Assembly (NCBI GenBank): GCA_009910795.1
Contig: VMEE01000081.1
Coordinates: forward strand, 53,321 to 117,320
From: Dehalobacter sp. CP
Lineage (GTDB): Bacteria > Bacillota_B > Desulfitobacteriia > Desulfitobacteriales > Syntrophobotulaceae
Length of the DNA stretch: 64,000 bases
Direction: 5' to 3'
The notes under the pieces are model-generated. The model made no database searches and was not told the DNA's origin. It was given only the letters and a program-made list of their open reading frames with translations. This document shows, piece after piece, positions 44,491-53,844 of the stretch; the first letter of the stretch is position 1, and every line of letters starts with the position of its first letter. The translations under genes and the position numbers were made by a program.

Positions 44491-44512
44491 GAAAATGCAA
44501 TTACATGATTGT

Positions 44513-45097
44513 TTACGGTTGTTCTTGATTGATTTTCTTTAGAAGCCAGGCCATATTTTTGCCAAGTGTCTGAAATGTCCGGATGCCTTCCTCGTCCTGC
44601 TGGACATTTCCGGGTTTATGGGCAAGTGTCATATTCCAGTAGCTAGAACCTACGGTGATCATTTCGGTGATGCCAAAGAATAGATTGATCGAAGAAAAAA
44701 CGAAATTTGTACCGGCTCTCCGGGCAGCCACAACCGCGGCACCAACTTTTCTGGTCAATAAACGGCCATTGGCCCCGTTAACGATACCGCAGCGGTCAAT
44801 AAAGGCTTTGACTTCGGGGGTCATGTTACTGAAATAGCTTGGGGAACCGATCAGAATGCCGTCAGCTTCAAAGACTCTTTGCAGAATCGGATTCAATTCG
44901 TCGTCATGGCCCGGGCAGCTTCTGTCTTTGCTTTGAGCGCATTTTCCGCAGACCTTACAGCCAAAAATCGGTTTTCCGCCTAATTGTAGCAGTTCGGTCT
45001 GAATGCCCTCCTTTTCTAATTCCTGAAGAACGATATTAAGACTCTGAGCCGTATTTCCATTGGGTTTTGGGCTCCCATTAAGTGCAACAACCAACAT
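44513..45097 (-). CDS. Iron-sulfur flavoprotein (NADPH-dependent FMN reductase family)
   Basis: The 194-residue protein begins with the FMN-binding ALNGSPKPNGNTAQSL and contains CKVCGKCAQSKDRSC, a C-x2-C-x2-C-x7-C motif that matches the [4Fe-4S] motif of archaeal/clostridial Isf proteins. GSPSYFSNMTPEVKAFIDR is the second flavin-contact motif. AGGAGG precedes ATG 45097; the longer frame is rejected. Isf proteins move electrons from ferredoxin to oxidants such as O2 or H2O2. Confidence 0.85.
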   Translation of the reverse strand: MLVVALNGSPKPNGNTAQSLNIVLQELEKEGIQTELLQLGGKPIFGCKVCGKCAQSKDRSCPGHDDELNPILQRVFEADGILIGSPSYFSNMTPEVKAFIDRCGIVNGANGRLLTRKVGAAVVAARRAGTNFVFSSINLFFGITEMITVGSSYWNMTLAHKPGNVQQDEEGIRTFQTLGKNMAWLLKKINQEQP

Positions 45098-45445
45098 GGC
45101 ATGTTCCTCCTGATTTTGGATGTTTTTTTGATTATTCAGATATTTTTGATGTAAATACGATTGTAATGAATAATTCGAGATCAACAGTCGTGTTTCCTGC
45201 AACCGATTTTGGAGACGATCAGTACCGAGGGGAACCCGCTAAAGCCATCATGCTGATGGTAGCGGGGATATTCAGAATCTTTGCCTGACACTTTTGTTTA
45301 AGAATTGAAAATGTATCTCATTTTATATATAATGGCAATTAGCGCTCTGTGTCTTGTACAACTAAAACCGGCTGGAACTTGTATTCGCGGAACTGCAGCG
45401 CGGAGGGACTATAATATTCTAGCTTATTCGAAAGGAACAAAAAAA
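45098..45445. other. Intergenic stretch with the antiporter promoter
   Basis: Nearly 350 bases between divergent genes. Apart from the promoter at 45305-45333 no gene, hairpin or repeat was recognised; possible short frames lack ribosome-binding sites. Confidence 0.6.
45305..45333 (+). promoter_or_regulatory. Sigma-A promoter of the Ca2+/H+ antiporter
   Basis: TTGAAA (45305-45310), 17-bp spacer, perfect TATAAT (45328-45333). Confidence 0.75.
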
Positions 45446-46489
45446 GTGAAGATTTTACGTTATATGCTCATATTTGTGCCGATCACTTTTGTCGGTGAAT
45501 TTCTGCACTGGACACCAACCCTGATGTTTGTCTTGACAGCACTGGCCATTATCCCTTTGGCTGCGCTGATGGGTGAAGCGACAGAGGAAATCTCCTTCTA
45601 TTCAGGGCCAAAGATAGGCGGGTTTCTGAATGCAACGTTTGGCAATGCGACAGAACTGATTATTTCTTTCTTTGCGTTAAAAGCAGGTCTTTTTGAGGTT
45701 GTTAAAGCATCTATCGCCGGATCGGTCATTGGCAATATTCTACTGGTGCTGGGTTTAAGCATGATCTTTGGCGGAATCAAGTACAAGTCGCAGCATTTTA
45801 ACCAAAAGGTTATTGACAACAGTGCCAGTATGCTGCTGTTTGCGGTTATTGGTTTGACGATTCCAGCTATCTTCATGCATACGCTGGATCCGGCACTCCT
45901 GAGTACGCGTTATGAGGGACTCAGTGTCATTGTCGCAGTCATCATGATTATCATCTACATTCTGAGCTTAGTCTTTTCTTTTTACACGCACAAAGATATT
46001 TATTCGGTCGACCACTCCCAGGAAAGCTCTCCAAAGTGGTCCATTAAAAAAGCAATTGCCGTTTTGGTCGGAGCCACTGTGCTGATCGGACTGGAGAGTG
46101 AGTTTCTGGTCAGCGCTGTTGAGCCCATGTCGGAAGCGATCGGGCTAAGCGAATTTTTCGTCGGCATTATTCTTATTCCGATCATTGGTAATGCTGCTGA
46201 GCATAGCACGGCGATTGTCATGGCAATGAAAAATAAAATGGATGTCGCTGTTGAGATTGCAATCGGGTCAAGCCTTCAGATCATCTTGTTTGTAACGCCT
46301 GTATTGATTTTCCTGAGCTTGCTGTTTACACCGATGAGTATTGTTTTCAATGAATTTGAACTTGTAGCCCTCGTCTTTTCGGTTTTGATTGCCAACAGGG
46401 TAGCGACAGATGGCGAATCAAACTGGATGGAAGGGGTTCAGCTGCTAGCGGTATATTTGATTATTGCTGTGGCGTTTTTTGTTTTGTAG
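45446..46489 (+). CDS. cax: Calcium/proton exchanger (CaCA family)
   Basis: The 347-residue protein has about eleven membrane helices and two inverted alpha repeats: GGFLNATFGNATELIIS in the first half and IPIIGNAAEHSTAIVMA in the second, each with the acidic residue that binds Ca2+. GTG 45446 is used, with AAAGGAA upstream; the longer frame begins inside the promoter. It would export Ca2+ in exchange for H+. A terminator follows. Confidence 0.9.
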   Translation: MKILRYMLIFVPITFVGEFLHWTPTLMFVLTALAIIPLAALMGEATEEISFYSGPKIGGFLNATFGNATELIISFFALKAGLFEVVKASIAGSVIGNILLVLGLSMIFGGIKYKSQHFNQKVIDNSASMLLFAVIGLTIPAIFMHTLDPALLSTRYEGLSVIVAVIMIIIYILSLVFSFYTHKDIYSVDHSQESSPKWSIKKAIAVLVGATVLIGLESEFLVSAVEPMSEAIGLSEFFVGIILIPIIGNAAEHSTAIVMAMKNKMDVAVEIAIGSSLQIILFVTPVLIFLSLLFTPMSIVFNEFELVALVFSVLIANRVATDGESNWMEGVQLLAVYLIIAVAFFVL

Positions 46490-46532
46490 AATCCAGCTTC
46501 TTGATGCTATGGATTTAGGTTTGCAGATTCTT

Positions 46533-46562
46533 TGAGGGTACGTAGTGTGCCCTCATTTTTTG
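46533..46562 (+). terminator. Terminator of the antiporter gene
   Basis: TGAGGG (46533-46538) pairs with CCCTCA (46550-46555), then TTTTTTG. Confidence 0.7.
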
Positions 46563-46614
46563 TGGGCTTATACTGCTTAATTGCTTAAGTGCGTGCTAAA
46601 AGCCTTTTGGGCTT

Positions 46615-46719
46615 GTCTGCGTGCCACAATACCACTTTCGGCCGTTGCGTCCTCCTTGACGCAAAAGGCCGCGCTACGCAATCCTTGCTCCGCTTATCGT
46701 GGAACTGTGCCACGCAGAC
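46615..46719 (-). repeat. Structured palindromic repeat, copy C (short form, inverted)
   Basis: The arms GTCTGCGTGCCACA and the complement of 46706-46719 pair except for one position. On the minus strand the core reads AAGCGGAGCAAGGATTGCG, AGCGCGGC, then a TTGCGTC/GACGCAA hairpin and GCCGAAAGTGG. It lies in the 470-base gap before the lipoprotein gene, which otherwise holds only a terminator and a promoter. Confidence 0.85.
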
Positions 46720-46896
46720 TAATCGATGGTAATTGGGTTTGTCTGCATGAAAAACTTGCACTCCATATATATTTTCACAATGAAATCTTGTGTTATCGTT
46801 AAGAATTATTTATCAAAATTAAAAAAATGCAGACAGACATTGATAATAAGTGCTAACGGGTTAAAGGTGATTCGTATAGTTCATCCTCGTCAGATA

Positions 46897-46926
46897 TTGT
46901 ATCAGGGAATAAAATAATGCTATGAT
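46897..46926 (+). promoter_or_regulatory. Promoter of the lipoprotein gene
   Basis: TTGTAT (46897-46902), 18-bp spacer, TATGAT (46921-46926). Confidence 0.5.
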
Positions 46927-46960
46927 AAAGCTGATTCCAGAAGGAAGGGGAGGGGCAGTT

Positions 46961-47536
46961 ATGAAACGGTTTGGTTTCTATTTAATGATTTTGATTTTGG
47001 GGCTGGGAGTTTTGACGGCTGGCTGTGCAAACAACGATCAAATGAATGGTACGAATCAGGAAACAAATCAGACAGGTCAGACGAACGGCTCAAACGGATC
47101 AAACGAGGCAAACGAAGACAACGGTCCGGTGATCTATCAGAACACGGTGTATGGCATTAATTTTACGTTGCCGGACAGTTGGAAGGGCTACTCAATTGTA
47201 ACTGAGCAATGGAAAGGTATTGCTGTGGATGGTCCGCAAAGCGGTCAAGTGATTGAAACGGGTCAGCTAATTCGGATTCGTCATCCGCTATGGACTTCGG
47301 AGCAGTCTCGTCAGGATATTCCGATTATGATATTTACACTGGACCAATGGACAGACTTACTGAATGAAAAATTCAGTGTTGGCGCGGCACCAATGCCGCC
47401 AAGCGAGCTTGGCCGAAATTCCAGATATGTATTGGCGCTTCCTGCACGTTACAACTATGCTTTCCCCGAAGGATTCGAAGAAGTGGAGGATATCCTCGCA
47501 AACAGTCCTTTGGAAGCAACTGAAAACTTTAAGTAG
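46961..47536 (+). CDS. Predicted lipoprotein, unknown function
   Basis: The 191-residue product has a type II signal with LTAGC as lipobox, then a long asparagine/glycine/threonine-rich linker, then a folded domain with GINFTLPDSWKGYSIV. That last motif is common in small lipoproteins of Firmicutes, but the function is not known. ATG 46961 follows GGGGAGGGG. It ends 40 bases before glycerate kinase and may be read through into it. Confidence 0.75.
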   Translation: MKRFGFYLMILILGLGVLTAGCANNDQMNGTNQETNQTGQTNGSNGSNEANEDNGPVIYQNTVYGINFTLPDSWKGYSIVTEQWKGIAVDGPQSGQVIETGQLIRIRHPLWTSEQSRQDIPIMIFTLDQWTDLLNEKFSVGAAPMPPSELGRNSRYVLALPARYNYAFPEGFEEVEDILANSPLEATENFK

Positions 47537-47577
47537 GGAATGTCGGATTTCTTGCTTAAATTTTTTGGGAGGGTACC

Positions 47578-48747
47578 ATGAAAATTGTTGTCGCACCTGA
47601 CTCTTATAAAGGTTGTATGAACGCACTGAGCGCTGCCAGGGCAATCGAAAGAGGCATTCGGAACGTTGAACGGGATATTGCTGTAAAATTGATCCCGATG
47701 GCTGATGGCGGCGAAGGTACCGTGGACGCGATGATTGCGGCTTTGGGTGGTGAGATCATACCTGCCAGGGTAAAAGGGCCTCTGGGTGAAACGACGGATG
47801 CTTTTTTTGGTTTGTTAGAAGACCGAACAACAGCTGTGATCGAACTGGCAGCGGCGGCAGGCTTAAATCTAATTCCTGCAAAGCTTAGAAACCCTCTGCT
47901 GACGACATCCTATGGTGTTGGAGAGTTAATAAGGCATGCCTTGGACACTGGAGCTAAAAAGTTAATTCTGGGTATCGGCGGGAGCGGCACGAATGACGGA
48001 GGAGCCGGAATGGTCACGGCCTTAGGGGTAAGACTCCTGGATCGGCATGGTCAGGAAATTCGTTTTGGAGGCGGCCATCTGACTGAAATAACGGATATGG
48101 ATTTTTCAGGCTTTGACTCCAGGCTGAGCGATACGGAGATCATGGCTGCATGTGATGTGACCAATCCGCTATGCGGACCGCAGGGGGCCTCGGCAGTCTA
48201 TGGCCCGCAAAAAGGAGCAACACCGGCGATGGCGGCCCTATTGGACAAGAATCTCCGGCATTATGCTGAAATCATTCAGAAAAGCACCGGCCTTCAGGTG
48301 CAGGATATACCTGGTGCCGGAGCTGCAGGTGGTGTTGGAGCGGCTCTGATTGCTTTTCTGAAGGCGAATCTGCAGCCCGGTGCGCAGCTCATAATGAGGG
48401 CAGCAGATATGGACAAAGTTCTGACCGATGCGGATTTAGTCATAACAGGTGAGGGTTTGACCGATTACCAGACGCTCTTTGGCAAAGTGCCGCTGGCCGT
48501 AGCTGAAAAAGCTGTAAAACATCAAGTCCCAGTCGTCTGTTTGTCTGGCGGGCTGACGGAAGATGCCCAACAGCTTTACAAACATGGTTTTTCCGGTGTA
48601 TTTAGTATTACGGAAGGACCTGTTAGTCTAGCAGACGCAATTCAGAATGCGGAAGTGCTGCTGGAGAGGGCTGCTGAAAGGATCCTGCGTCTGTACCTGG
48701 CTGGACAATCATTCCAGCATGGAGGGTCATACGCAAAAGATCATTAA
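47578..48747 (+). CDS. glxK: Glycerate kinase (GarK/GlxK family)
   Basis: The 389-residue kinase phosphorylates glycerate with ATP. KIVVAPDSYKGCMNALSAARAIERG at the start, MADGGEGTVDAM, GIGGSGTNDGGAGMV and the TGEGLTDYQT loop are family signatures. GGGAGG precedes the ATG. The next gene encodes a hydroxyacid dehydrogenase that can interconvert hydroxypyruvate and glycerate, so the two would link serine or glyoxylate-derived carbon to glycolysis. Confidence 0.92.
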   Translation: MKIVVAPDSYKGCMNALSAARAIERGIRNVERDIAVKLIPMADGGEGTVDAMIAALGGEIIPARVKGPLGETTDAFFGLLEDRTTAVIELAAAAGLNLIPAKLRNPLLTTSYGVGELIRHALDTGAKKLILGIGGSGTNDGGAGMVTALGVRLLDRHGQEIRFGGGHLTEITDMDFSGFDSRLSDTEIMAACDVTNPLCGPQGASAVYGPQKGATPAMAALLDKNLRHYAEIIQKSTGLQVQDIPGAGAAGGVGAALIAFLKANLQPGAQLIMRAADMDKVLTDADLVITGEGLTDYQTLFGKVPLAVAEKAVKHQVPVVCLSGGLTEDAQQLYKHGFSGVFSITEGPVSLADAIQNAEVLLERAAERILRLYLAGQSFQHGGSYAKDH

Positions 48748-48774
48748 CGCTCAAAATCGTACAGGGAGGACACT

Positions 48775-49746
48775 ATGAAGATCGTCGTTTTGGATGGATA
48801 TACGCTTAATCCTGGAGATATATCATGGAGCGGGCTGGAAAGGCTTGGGGAGCTTACCGTCTATGACCGCACCGCCTATCATGCCGGTAATGAAGATTTG
48901 ATCCTGGAAAGGATTGACAGGGCGAAGATCGTCTTTACCAATAAAACACCTTTATCCAGAACAGTGCTGGAAAACGCACCTGATTTAAAATTTATCGGGG
49001 TTCTCGCAACAGGCTATAATATTGTCGATGTTGAGGCAGCCAAAGAAAGAGGAATTGTCGTAACGAATATTCCTGCCTACGGGACGAATTTTGTCGCGCA
49101 GATGGCAATTGCGCTGCTACTTGAAATGTGCTGCCATGTCTGGCCGCACAGCGAATCGGTTCGGAGAGGAGAATGGTCCGGCAATCCGGACTGGTGTTAC
49201 TGGAACTACCCGCTCATAGAACTGGCGGGAAAGACCATGGGAATCATCGGTTACGGCAGAATTGGCCAAGCAACCGGAAGAATAGCTCAGGCTTTGGGGA
49301 TGAGGATCCTGGCTGTTGACAGTAATCCCGATCCGTCCTTGGAAAGCCCTGATATGAAATATGCCGATATGGATACACTGCTTGCCGAATCCGACGCAAT
49401 CATGCTGCACTGCCCATTGTTTGAAAATACCAAAGGAATCATCAACAAGCAGAGTATTGCTAAAATGAAGCCCGGTGTGATGATCGTAAACAATGCAAGA
49501 GGACCTTTAATTGTTGAGGCGGATTTAGCCGAGGCCCTGAACAGCGGAAAGGTTGCCGGAGCCGCGCTGGATGTTGTGTCGACAGAACCGATTCAAATGG
49601 ACAACCCGTTACTTCAGGCTAAGAACTGCATCATTACACCGCATATTTCCTGGGCCTCGCTGGAGGCAAGAACCCGGCTGATGGATCTGGCTGTGCGCAA
49701 TCTGGAACAGTTTCTGGCAGGGTTTCCCGAAAATGTGGTCAGTTGA
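48775..49746 (+). CDS. D-2-hydroxyacid dehydrogenase (glycerate dehydrogenase-like)
   Basis: The 323-residue enzyme has the NAD-binding motif GIIGYGRIGQATG near residue 150, the catalytic arginine in NNARGPLI, and the catalytic histidine in TPHISWAS. It resembles HprA/glycerate dehydrogenase. The pairing with glycerate kinase in one operon supports hydroxypyruvate reduction. GGGAGG precedes the ATG. A terminator at 49843 closes the unit. Confidence 0.88.
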   Translation: MKIVVLDGYTLNPGDISWSGLERLGELTVYDRTAYHAGNEDLILERIDRAKIVFTNKTPLSRTVLENAPDLKFIGVLATGYNIVDVEAAKERGIVVTNIPAYGTNFVAQMAIALLLEMCCHVWPHSESVRRGEWSGNPDWCYWNYPLIELAGKTMGIIGYGRIGQATGRIAQALGMRILAVDSNPDPSLESPDMKYADMDTLLAESDAIMLHCPLFENTKGIINKQSIAKMKPGVMIVNNARGPLIVEADLAEALNSGKVAGAALDVVSTEPIQMDNPLLQAKNCIITPHISWASLEARTRLMDLAVRNLEQFLAGFPENVVS

Positions 49747-49842
49747 ACCGGTAATCGTTTAATCATAAAGTCACACAATTGTCACAATTGAATTGTATAG
49801 TAACGATGTAAACTTTTTCGTTTTATTTTTCTATCCCATTTT

Positions 49843-49872
49843 AACCCGGCTCTGGTCGGGTTGTTCTTTTAT
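49843..49872 (+). terminator. Terminator of the glycerate operon
   Basis: AACCCG, eight-base loop, CGGGTT then GTTCTTTT. Confidence 0.65.
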
Positions 49873-49985
49873 ATAAGAAGCAAAAAAGATTTTGCATTTT
49901 TCTGGAAAATTAATGACAAACTTAATTAATTCCTTTATTATGTAAGATATGTAAAATATTCTATGGTTTAAGGTGGATACATCGT

Positions 49986-50396
49986 ATGGCTAGAGTTAAC
50001 GTCCCATATATTATGGCGTGTGAAGATGTCATTAATGAAAATGAATCCTTAACTTATAAGAGCATTCTTTTCACAAAAACAATTAAAGCTTTGTTTGAAA
50101 AAATATCCCTTAATATTGTCGTTGGGGTTCAGGTTTTTGAGTCGGAAGAGGCTGAAGAAAATGAGGGTGACATCATACTTGAAATGACAGTAAAAGATGA
50201 TAAAGATGAGTATGTCACCAAACTACCGTTAAAAATTGAGATACCAACAGGAACAAAGGATATCTCGGTAAAGATTGTATTTAACGATATGCTCATAAAA
50301 TCGCTCGGATCATACAAGTTTGTTGTCAGTAAAGGGAGGAAGAAACTCAACGAATATCGAATATTAATAACGATGGGAGAGGGAGAAAAAGAATGA
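49986..50396 (+). CDS. Unknown protein of an AT-rich two-gene module (DUF6941-like)
   Basis: The 136-residue protein is mostly beta strand, begins MARVNVPYIMACEDV, and has an immunoglobulin-like alternation (LPLKIEIPTGTKDISVKIVF). The opening recalls DUF6941, a family of unknown role; this assignment is weak. Its stop overlaps the start of the next gene, and both are visibly richer in A+T than the surrounding genes. No signal peptide. Confidence 0.6.
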   Translation: MARVNVPYIMACEDVINENESLTYKSILFTKTIKALFEKISLNIVVGVQVFESEEAEENEGDIILEMTVKDDKDEYVTKLPLKIEIPTGTKDISVKIVFNDMLIKSLGSYKFVVSKGRKKLNEYRILITMGEGEKE

Positions 50397-51229
50397 ATAC
50401 GCTCACGATGGATGTAGACTTTAATAAAATATCAAAAGCTAAAGCTTTCCCTGAGAGTAATCATTCGGATTTTATATCTGCTATAAAAAGCTTCACTTCA
50501 CCAAATAATATAGAATTAACATCTAGCGCGGGAATTCATGGGCTGAATGTTGATGTTTATGAAAAACATAAGGTTTTATTTGCCGAATATACAGTGGTTT
50601 TTACGGATGAAAAAAGTTTTGAAATAAGATCAGGGTATAAAGAACCAAAGTCATTGAATAAACATAATAGTGTTCTATCAAGGATTGGTGGTGCTATTAT
50701 GGGATGGCTTGCTTGTTCTCCAATTGAATCTTTCGCTGAAGAGATTAAAAATTCTTATACGCAGCATGTCGGCTTAATTGCCTCTCTAGCGGCTCTAGGT
50801 TCTGCTTTTGCGGCTTGGACTGGTATTCCTATTTTCAGTATTATTGGTGGGTTTATCGGACTTGCCGTTTTTGACGCATTAATAAGCTTATTACCTGGAG
50901 CGGTTAAAGAAGGGAAGGAGAAAGATCATAGCTTACAAGCCAAGCTATGTGCTTTTTGCGTAAACTTAGCAGCAATTATGGTTGGCGTTATTGCCCATAA
51001 TTACTTTGTCGACTTGACTTTCGGGCTAAGTAGTATTGAATATTTTCCAGCCAAAGTCGTATCCAATGTTCATTATCTGATTGTCTTTTGGGTAGGGCTG
51101 ATCTATGTTACAAGAGTCATTGGATATGCAGCAAAAATTAATAAGGTACCCATTCCATGGTTTGTGAAAATATTGAAAGGAATTGGCTCGAATAACGAAA
51201 AAGGGAAAAAGGGAAATAAAGAGTTATAA
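50393..51229 (+). CDS. Unknown membrane protein of the two-gene module
   Basis: The 278-residue protein has a soluble N-terminal half with no recognised family and a C-terminal half with four membrane helices (VGLIASLAALGSAFAAWTG, FSIIGGFIGLAVFDALI, LCAFCVNLAAIMVGVIA, VHYLIVFWVGLIYVTRV) and a basic tail. The helical half faintly recalls phage holins. ATGA overlap with the preceding gene implies coupled translation. Low GC and a position directly beside tRNA-Leu suggest acquisition. I do not assign a function. Confidence 0.6.
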   Translation: MNTLTMDVDFNKISKAKAFPESNHSDFISAIKSFTSPNNIELTSSAGIHGLNVDVYEKHKVLFAEYTVVFTDEKSFEIRSGYKEPKSLNKHNSVLSRIGGAIMGWLACSPIESFAEEIKNSYTQHVGLIASLAALGSAFAAWTGIPIFSIIGGFIGLAVFDALISLLPGAVKEGKEKDHSLQAKLCAFCVNLAAIMVGVIAHNYFVDLTFGLSSIEYFPAKVVSNVHYLIVFWVGLIYVTRVIGYAAKINKVPIPWFVKILKGIGSNNEKGKKGNKEL

Positions 51230-51266
51230 TCTTTTTATAAATGGATATTTATTTTTGGCAAAACAA

Positions 51267-51291
51267 AAAACCCTTGATTATCAAGGGTTTT
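51267..51291. terminator. Bidirectional terminator between the two-gene module and tRNA-Leu
   Basis: AAAACCCTTGA, TTA loop, TCAAGGGTTTT; A and T runs on both sides. Confidence 0.85.
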
Positions 51292-51305
51292 TAACTTTCG
51301 AATTT

Positions 51306-51392
51306 TGGTGCGGCCGAGAGGACTTGAACCTCCACGAGCGTTAGCCCACTAGTACCTGAAACTAGCGCGTCTGCCAGTTCCGCCACGGCCGC
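51306..51392 (-). tRNA. tRNA-Leu (CAG)
   Basis: The 87-nt class II tRNA on the minus strand has a GCGGCCG/CGGCCGC acceptor stem, anticodon arm CTAGT TTCAGGT ACTAG with anticodon CAG, a long variable arm, GGTTCAAGTCC T-arm and an encoded CCA. Confidence 0.95.
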
Positions 51393-51675
51393 ATCGACAG
51401 ATTACATTATATTTGATGGCTCTGTGCTTTGTCAACACAAAAGCGTAATAAAAAAATAGAATTTTTAATCCTTGAAAACATGTATATAAGCAGGGCGGGA
51501 CAAGGCCTTTGTTCCAGCCTTGCTTTTCGTTGTGGTTTTTGTTATCCTTTTCCATTGGGAGCATTTTGTTTTTTCAGATAGTTTAGGCAGGAATATATAG
51601 ATTAATAGAGAAAGTAACCTAGGTTTGGGCTAACCTTTGAAATTTGAGATATTGAAGAAATGTGGAAGGTGATTT

Positions 51676-52224
51676 GTGTTGAAGGGTTTTATGAAATCGT
51701 TGTTTGAATGGGTCGTCATCGTTGCAATTGCTTTTGTTCTCTCTATGGTGATCCGAAATTATTTGATTGATACGCGAATCGTCCCGACCGGCTCGATGCT
51801 GCCTACGATTCAGCTTCAGGATCGTTTAATCGTGGATCGGTTCTTTTATAAATGCGGCGATATCAAGCGCGGAGATGTTATTGTTTTTGAAGCTCCCGAA
51901 TCTATGATGAAGGATGAGGACCTCGTCAAAAGAGTCATCGGCTTGCCCGGAGAAAAGCTTGAAGTCAAAAATGGAAAAGTCTATATTAATGACCAGGTTC
52001 TAGATGAACCTTATGTCGAATATCCGGCTGATTATGAATTTGGGCCTGAAACTGTGCCAGAGGATTCCTACTTCATGATGGGCGATAACCGTCCTGCCAG
52101 TTACGACAGTCATCGTTGGGGGGCCTTGCCCGAGGATAAGATATTGGGAAGGGTCTGGATCAGGTACTGGCCTTTGGATAGTTTTGGACCCCTGACCAAA
52201 CTGCCTGAAGACTATTTGAAGTAG
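51676..52224 (+). CDS. lepB: Signal peptidase I
   Basis: The 182-residue single-pass enzyme cleaves Sec and Tat signal peptides. After the N-terminal helix (FEWVVIVAIAFVLSMVI) it has the catalytic serine in PTGSMLPTIQ and the general-base lysine in DLVKRVIGLPGEK, with GDNRPASYDSHRWG as box E. GGAAGGTGA precedes adjacent GTG and TTG codons; either could start. It is transcribed just downstream of tRNA-Leu in the opposite direction. Confidence 0.94.
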   Translation: MLKGFMKSLFEWVVIVAIAFVLSMVIRNYLIDTRIVPTGSMLPTIQLQDRLIVDRFFYKCGDIKRGDVIVFEAPESMMKDEDLVKRVIGLPGEKLEVKNGKVYINDQVLDEPYVEYPADYEFGPETVPEDSYFMMGDNRPASYDSHRWGALPEDKILGRVWIRYWPLDSFGPLTKLPEDYLK

Positions 52225-52323
52225 GATGCGTACATGATACAGCACTTGGCATAAAAAGATTACGATTATCAAACCGCAAAGACGATAACTCCGATAATAA
52301 TATAGATATGCGAGGGATGCCGG

Positions 52324-53670
52324 ATGGATCCAGTCTTCCTTTATCTCATCAGCGCAGTCATGGTTGGGATCATTCTCGGATTTGGGACAGGGTTCAGTAT
52401 CCGTGGAGGCCAAGCCAGAGGACTACTGGAAAAGGCCCGGACGCTTGAGCAGGAGAATGAAAGGCTGCATGCGGAACTGAATCGGGAATTTGAAAGAAGA
52501 ATGCAAAATTCCGCTGTCATTTCTGAACTGCGTACCCGGCTCGAGATGGAGCAGACAGCGTATGAAGAGAAATTAATGCTTCTCAGTCATGCGAGGGAGG
52601 AGCTCAGTAGCGGCTTCAAGGCCTTATCCGCTGAGGCACTTAAGAACAACAATCAGTCCTTTCTCGAATTGGCGAAGGTCGTACTCGAGAAGACTCAGAT
52701 TCAGGCTTCGGCTGATCTGGAAAAAAGGCAGGTTTCTATCGATGAACTCGTAAAGCCTTTGCGGGAATCGCTCGACAAAGTTGATCTAAAGATTAACGAA
52801 CTGGAACAAAAAAGAGCAGGGGCTTATGAAGGGTTGCTTAAGCAAGTCGAAAATATGGCGTTCGGGCAGGAAAAGCTGCAGCGGGAGACCTTGAAGCTGA
52901 CTTCTGCTTTGAAATCGCCGACTGTCAGAGGCCGCTGGGGAGAAATCCAGCTGCAGCGGGTTGTAGAATTGGCCGGCATGGTGGAGCACTGTGATTTTTA
53001 CCAGCAGGAGGAAGTCAGCGGCGAGTCCGGCAGGCAGCGCCCGGATATGATTATCCGGCTTCCGGGGAATAAAACGATCGTCGTCGATTCCAAGGCCCCG
53101 CTCGCGGATTATCTCGAAGCTGTGGAAGCCCTCGATGAAGACCATAAGAGAACAAAGTTATCGGGTCATGCCCGGCAGGTCAAAAACCATATTACCAAAC
53201 TTGCCGCGAAGTCTTACTGGAACCAGTTCGATTTTACGCCCGAATTTGTTGTCATGTTTCTGCCGGGTGAAACCTTTTTCAGTGCTGCGCTGCAGTCAGA
53301 TCCGGAACTCATCGAATACGGCGCCGGGCAAAGGGTCATCCTGGCGACCCCGACAACGCTGATCGCGCTGCTTAAAGCCGTGGCTTACGGGTGGAGCCAG
53401 GAACAGATCAACGAAAATGCCCGCGATATCAGCGAGCTCGGCAAACAGCTCTATGACAGGATCAGCGTTTTGACCGAGCATTTGTTGGACATCCGCAAAG
53501 GACTTGCTCAGGCCACTCAGGCTTACAATCGGGCCGTCGGCTCCTATGAGAACCGGGTACTCGTGACCGCCAGGAAATTCAAAGAGCTCGGGGTTGCCGG
53601 AGATAATGAGATCGGTGAGATGGAGATCCTCGAGACCGGGCTTCGGGAGATTGCGGCAGGAGACAATTAA
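52324..53670 (+). CDS. rmuC: DNA recombination protein RmuC
   Basis: The 448-residue protein has an N-terminal membrane helix, a long coiled coil (residues about 35-200, with [19 protein letters not shown]), and the RmuC nuclease-like domain with [39 protein letters not shown] and [12 protein letters not shown]. RmuC limits certain inversions at short inverted repeats in E. coli. Length and order are typical. A terminator follows at 53721. Confidence 0.9.
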   Translation: MDPVFLYLISAVMVGIILGFGTGFSIRGGQARGLLEKARTLEQENERLHAELNREFERRMQNSAVISELRTRLEMEQTAYEEKLMLLSHAREELSSGFKALSAEALKNNNQSFLELAKVVLEKTQIQASADLEKRQVSIDELVKPLRESLDKVDLKINELEQKRAGAYEGLLKQVENMAFGQEKLQRETLKLTSALKSPTVRGRWGEIQLQRVVELAGMVEHCDFYQQEEVSGESGRQRPDMIIRLPGNKTIVVDSKAPLADYLEAVEALDEDHKRTKLSGHARQVKNHITKLAAKSYWNQFDFTPEFVVMFLPGETFFSAALQSDPELIEYGAGQRVILATPTTLIALLKAVAYGWSQEQINENARDISELGKQLYDRISVLTEHLLDIRKGLAQATQAYNRAVGSYENRVLVTARKFKELGVAGDNEIGEMEILETGLREIAAGDN

Positions 53671-53720
53671 TATTTGGGAAAACAGTTGGACTTCTCAGTC
53701 GAAGGCTACGTGATTATTAA

Positions 53721-53748
53721 AAAGATGTATGATTGCATCTTTTTTTGA
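53721..53748 (+). terminator. Terminator of rmuC
   Basis: AAAGATG, eight-base loop, CATCTTT then TTTTGATT. Confidence 0.7.
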
Positions 53749-53782
53749 TTCCAAGAAATTTCAAAGAAACCTCCATGGGTCT

Positions 53783-53809
53783 TAAGAAAACTAAAAATCT
53801 TTACGATAA
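53783..53809 (+). promoter_or_regulatory. Candidate sigma-28-type promoter
   Basis: TAAG, 15-bp spacer, TACGATAA resembles the flagellar sigma consensus TAAA-N15-GCCGATAA at 9 of 12 positions. It ends 35 bases before the EF-hand-like gene. Confidence 0.35.
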
Positions 53810-53844
53810 TAATAAGGAAGTCTAATATCCATGGAGGGATGAAG

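Noticed and set aside
51349..51564. A minus-strand frame overlapping tRNA-Leu
   Set aside because: It includes the tRNA gene itself; the encoded sequence is not plausible as protein.
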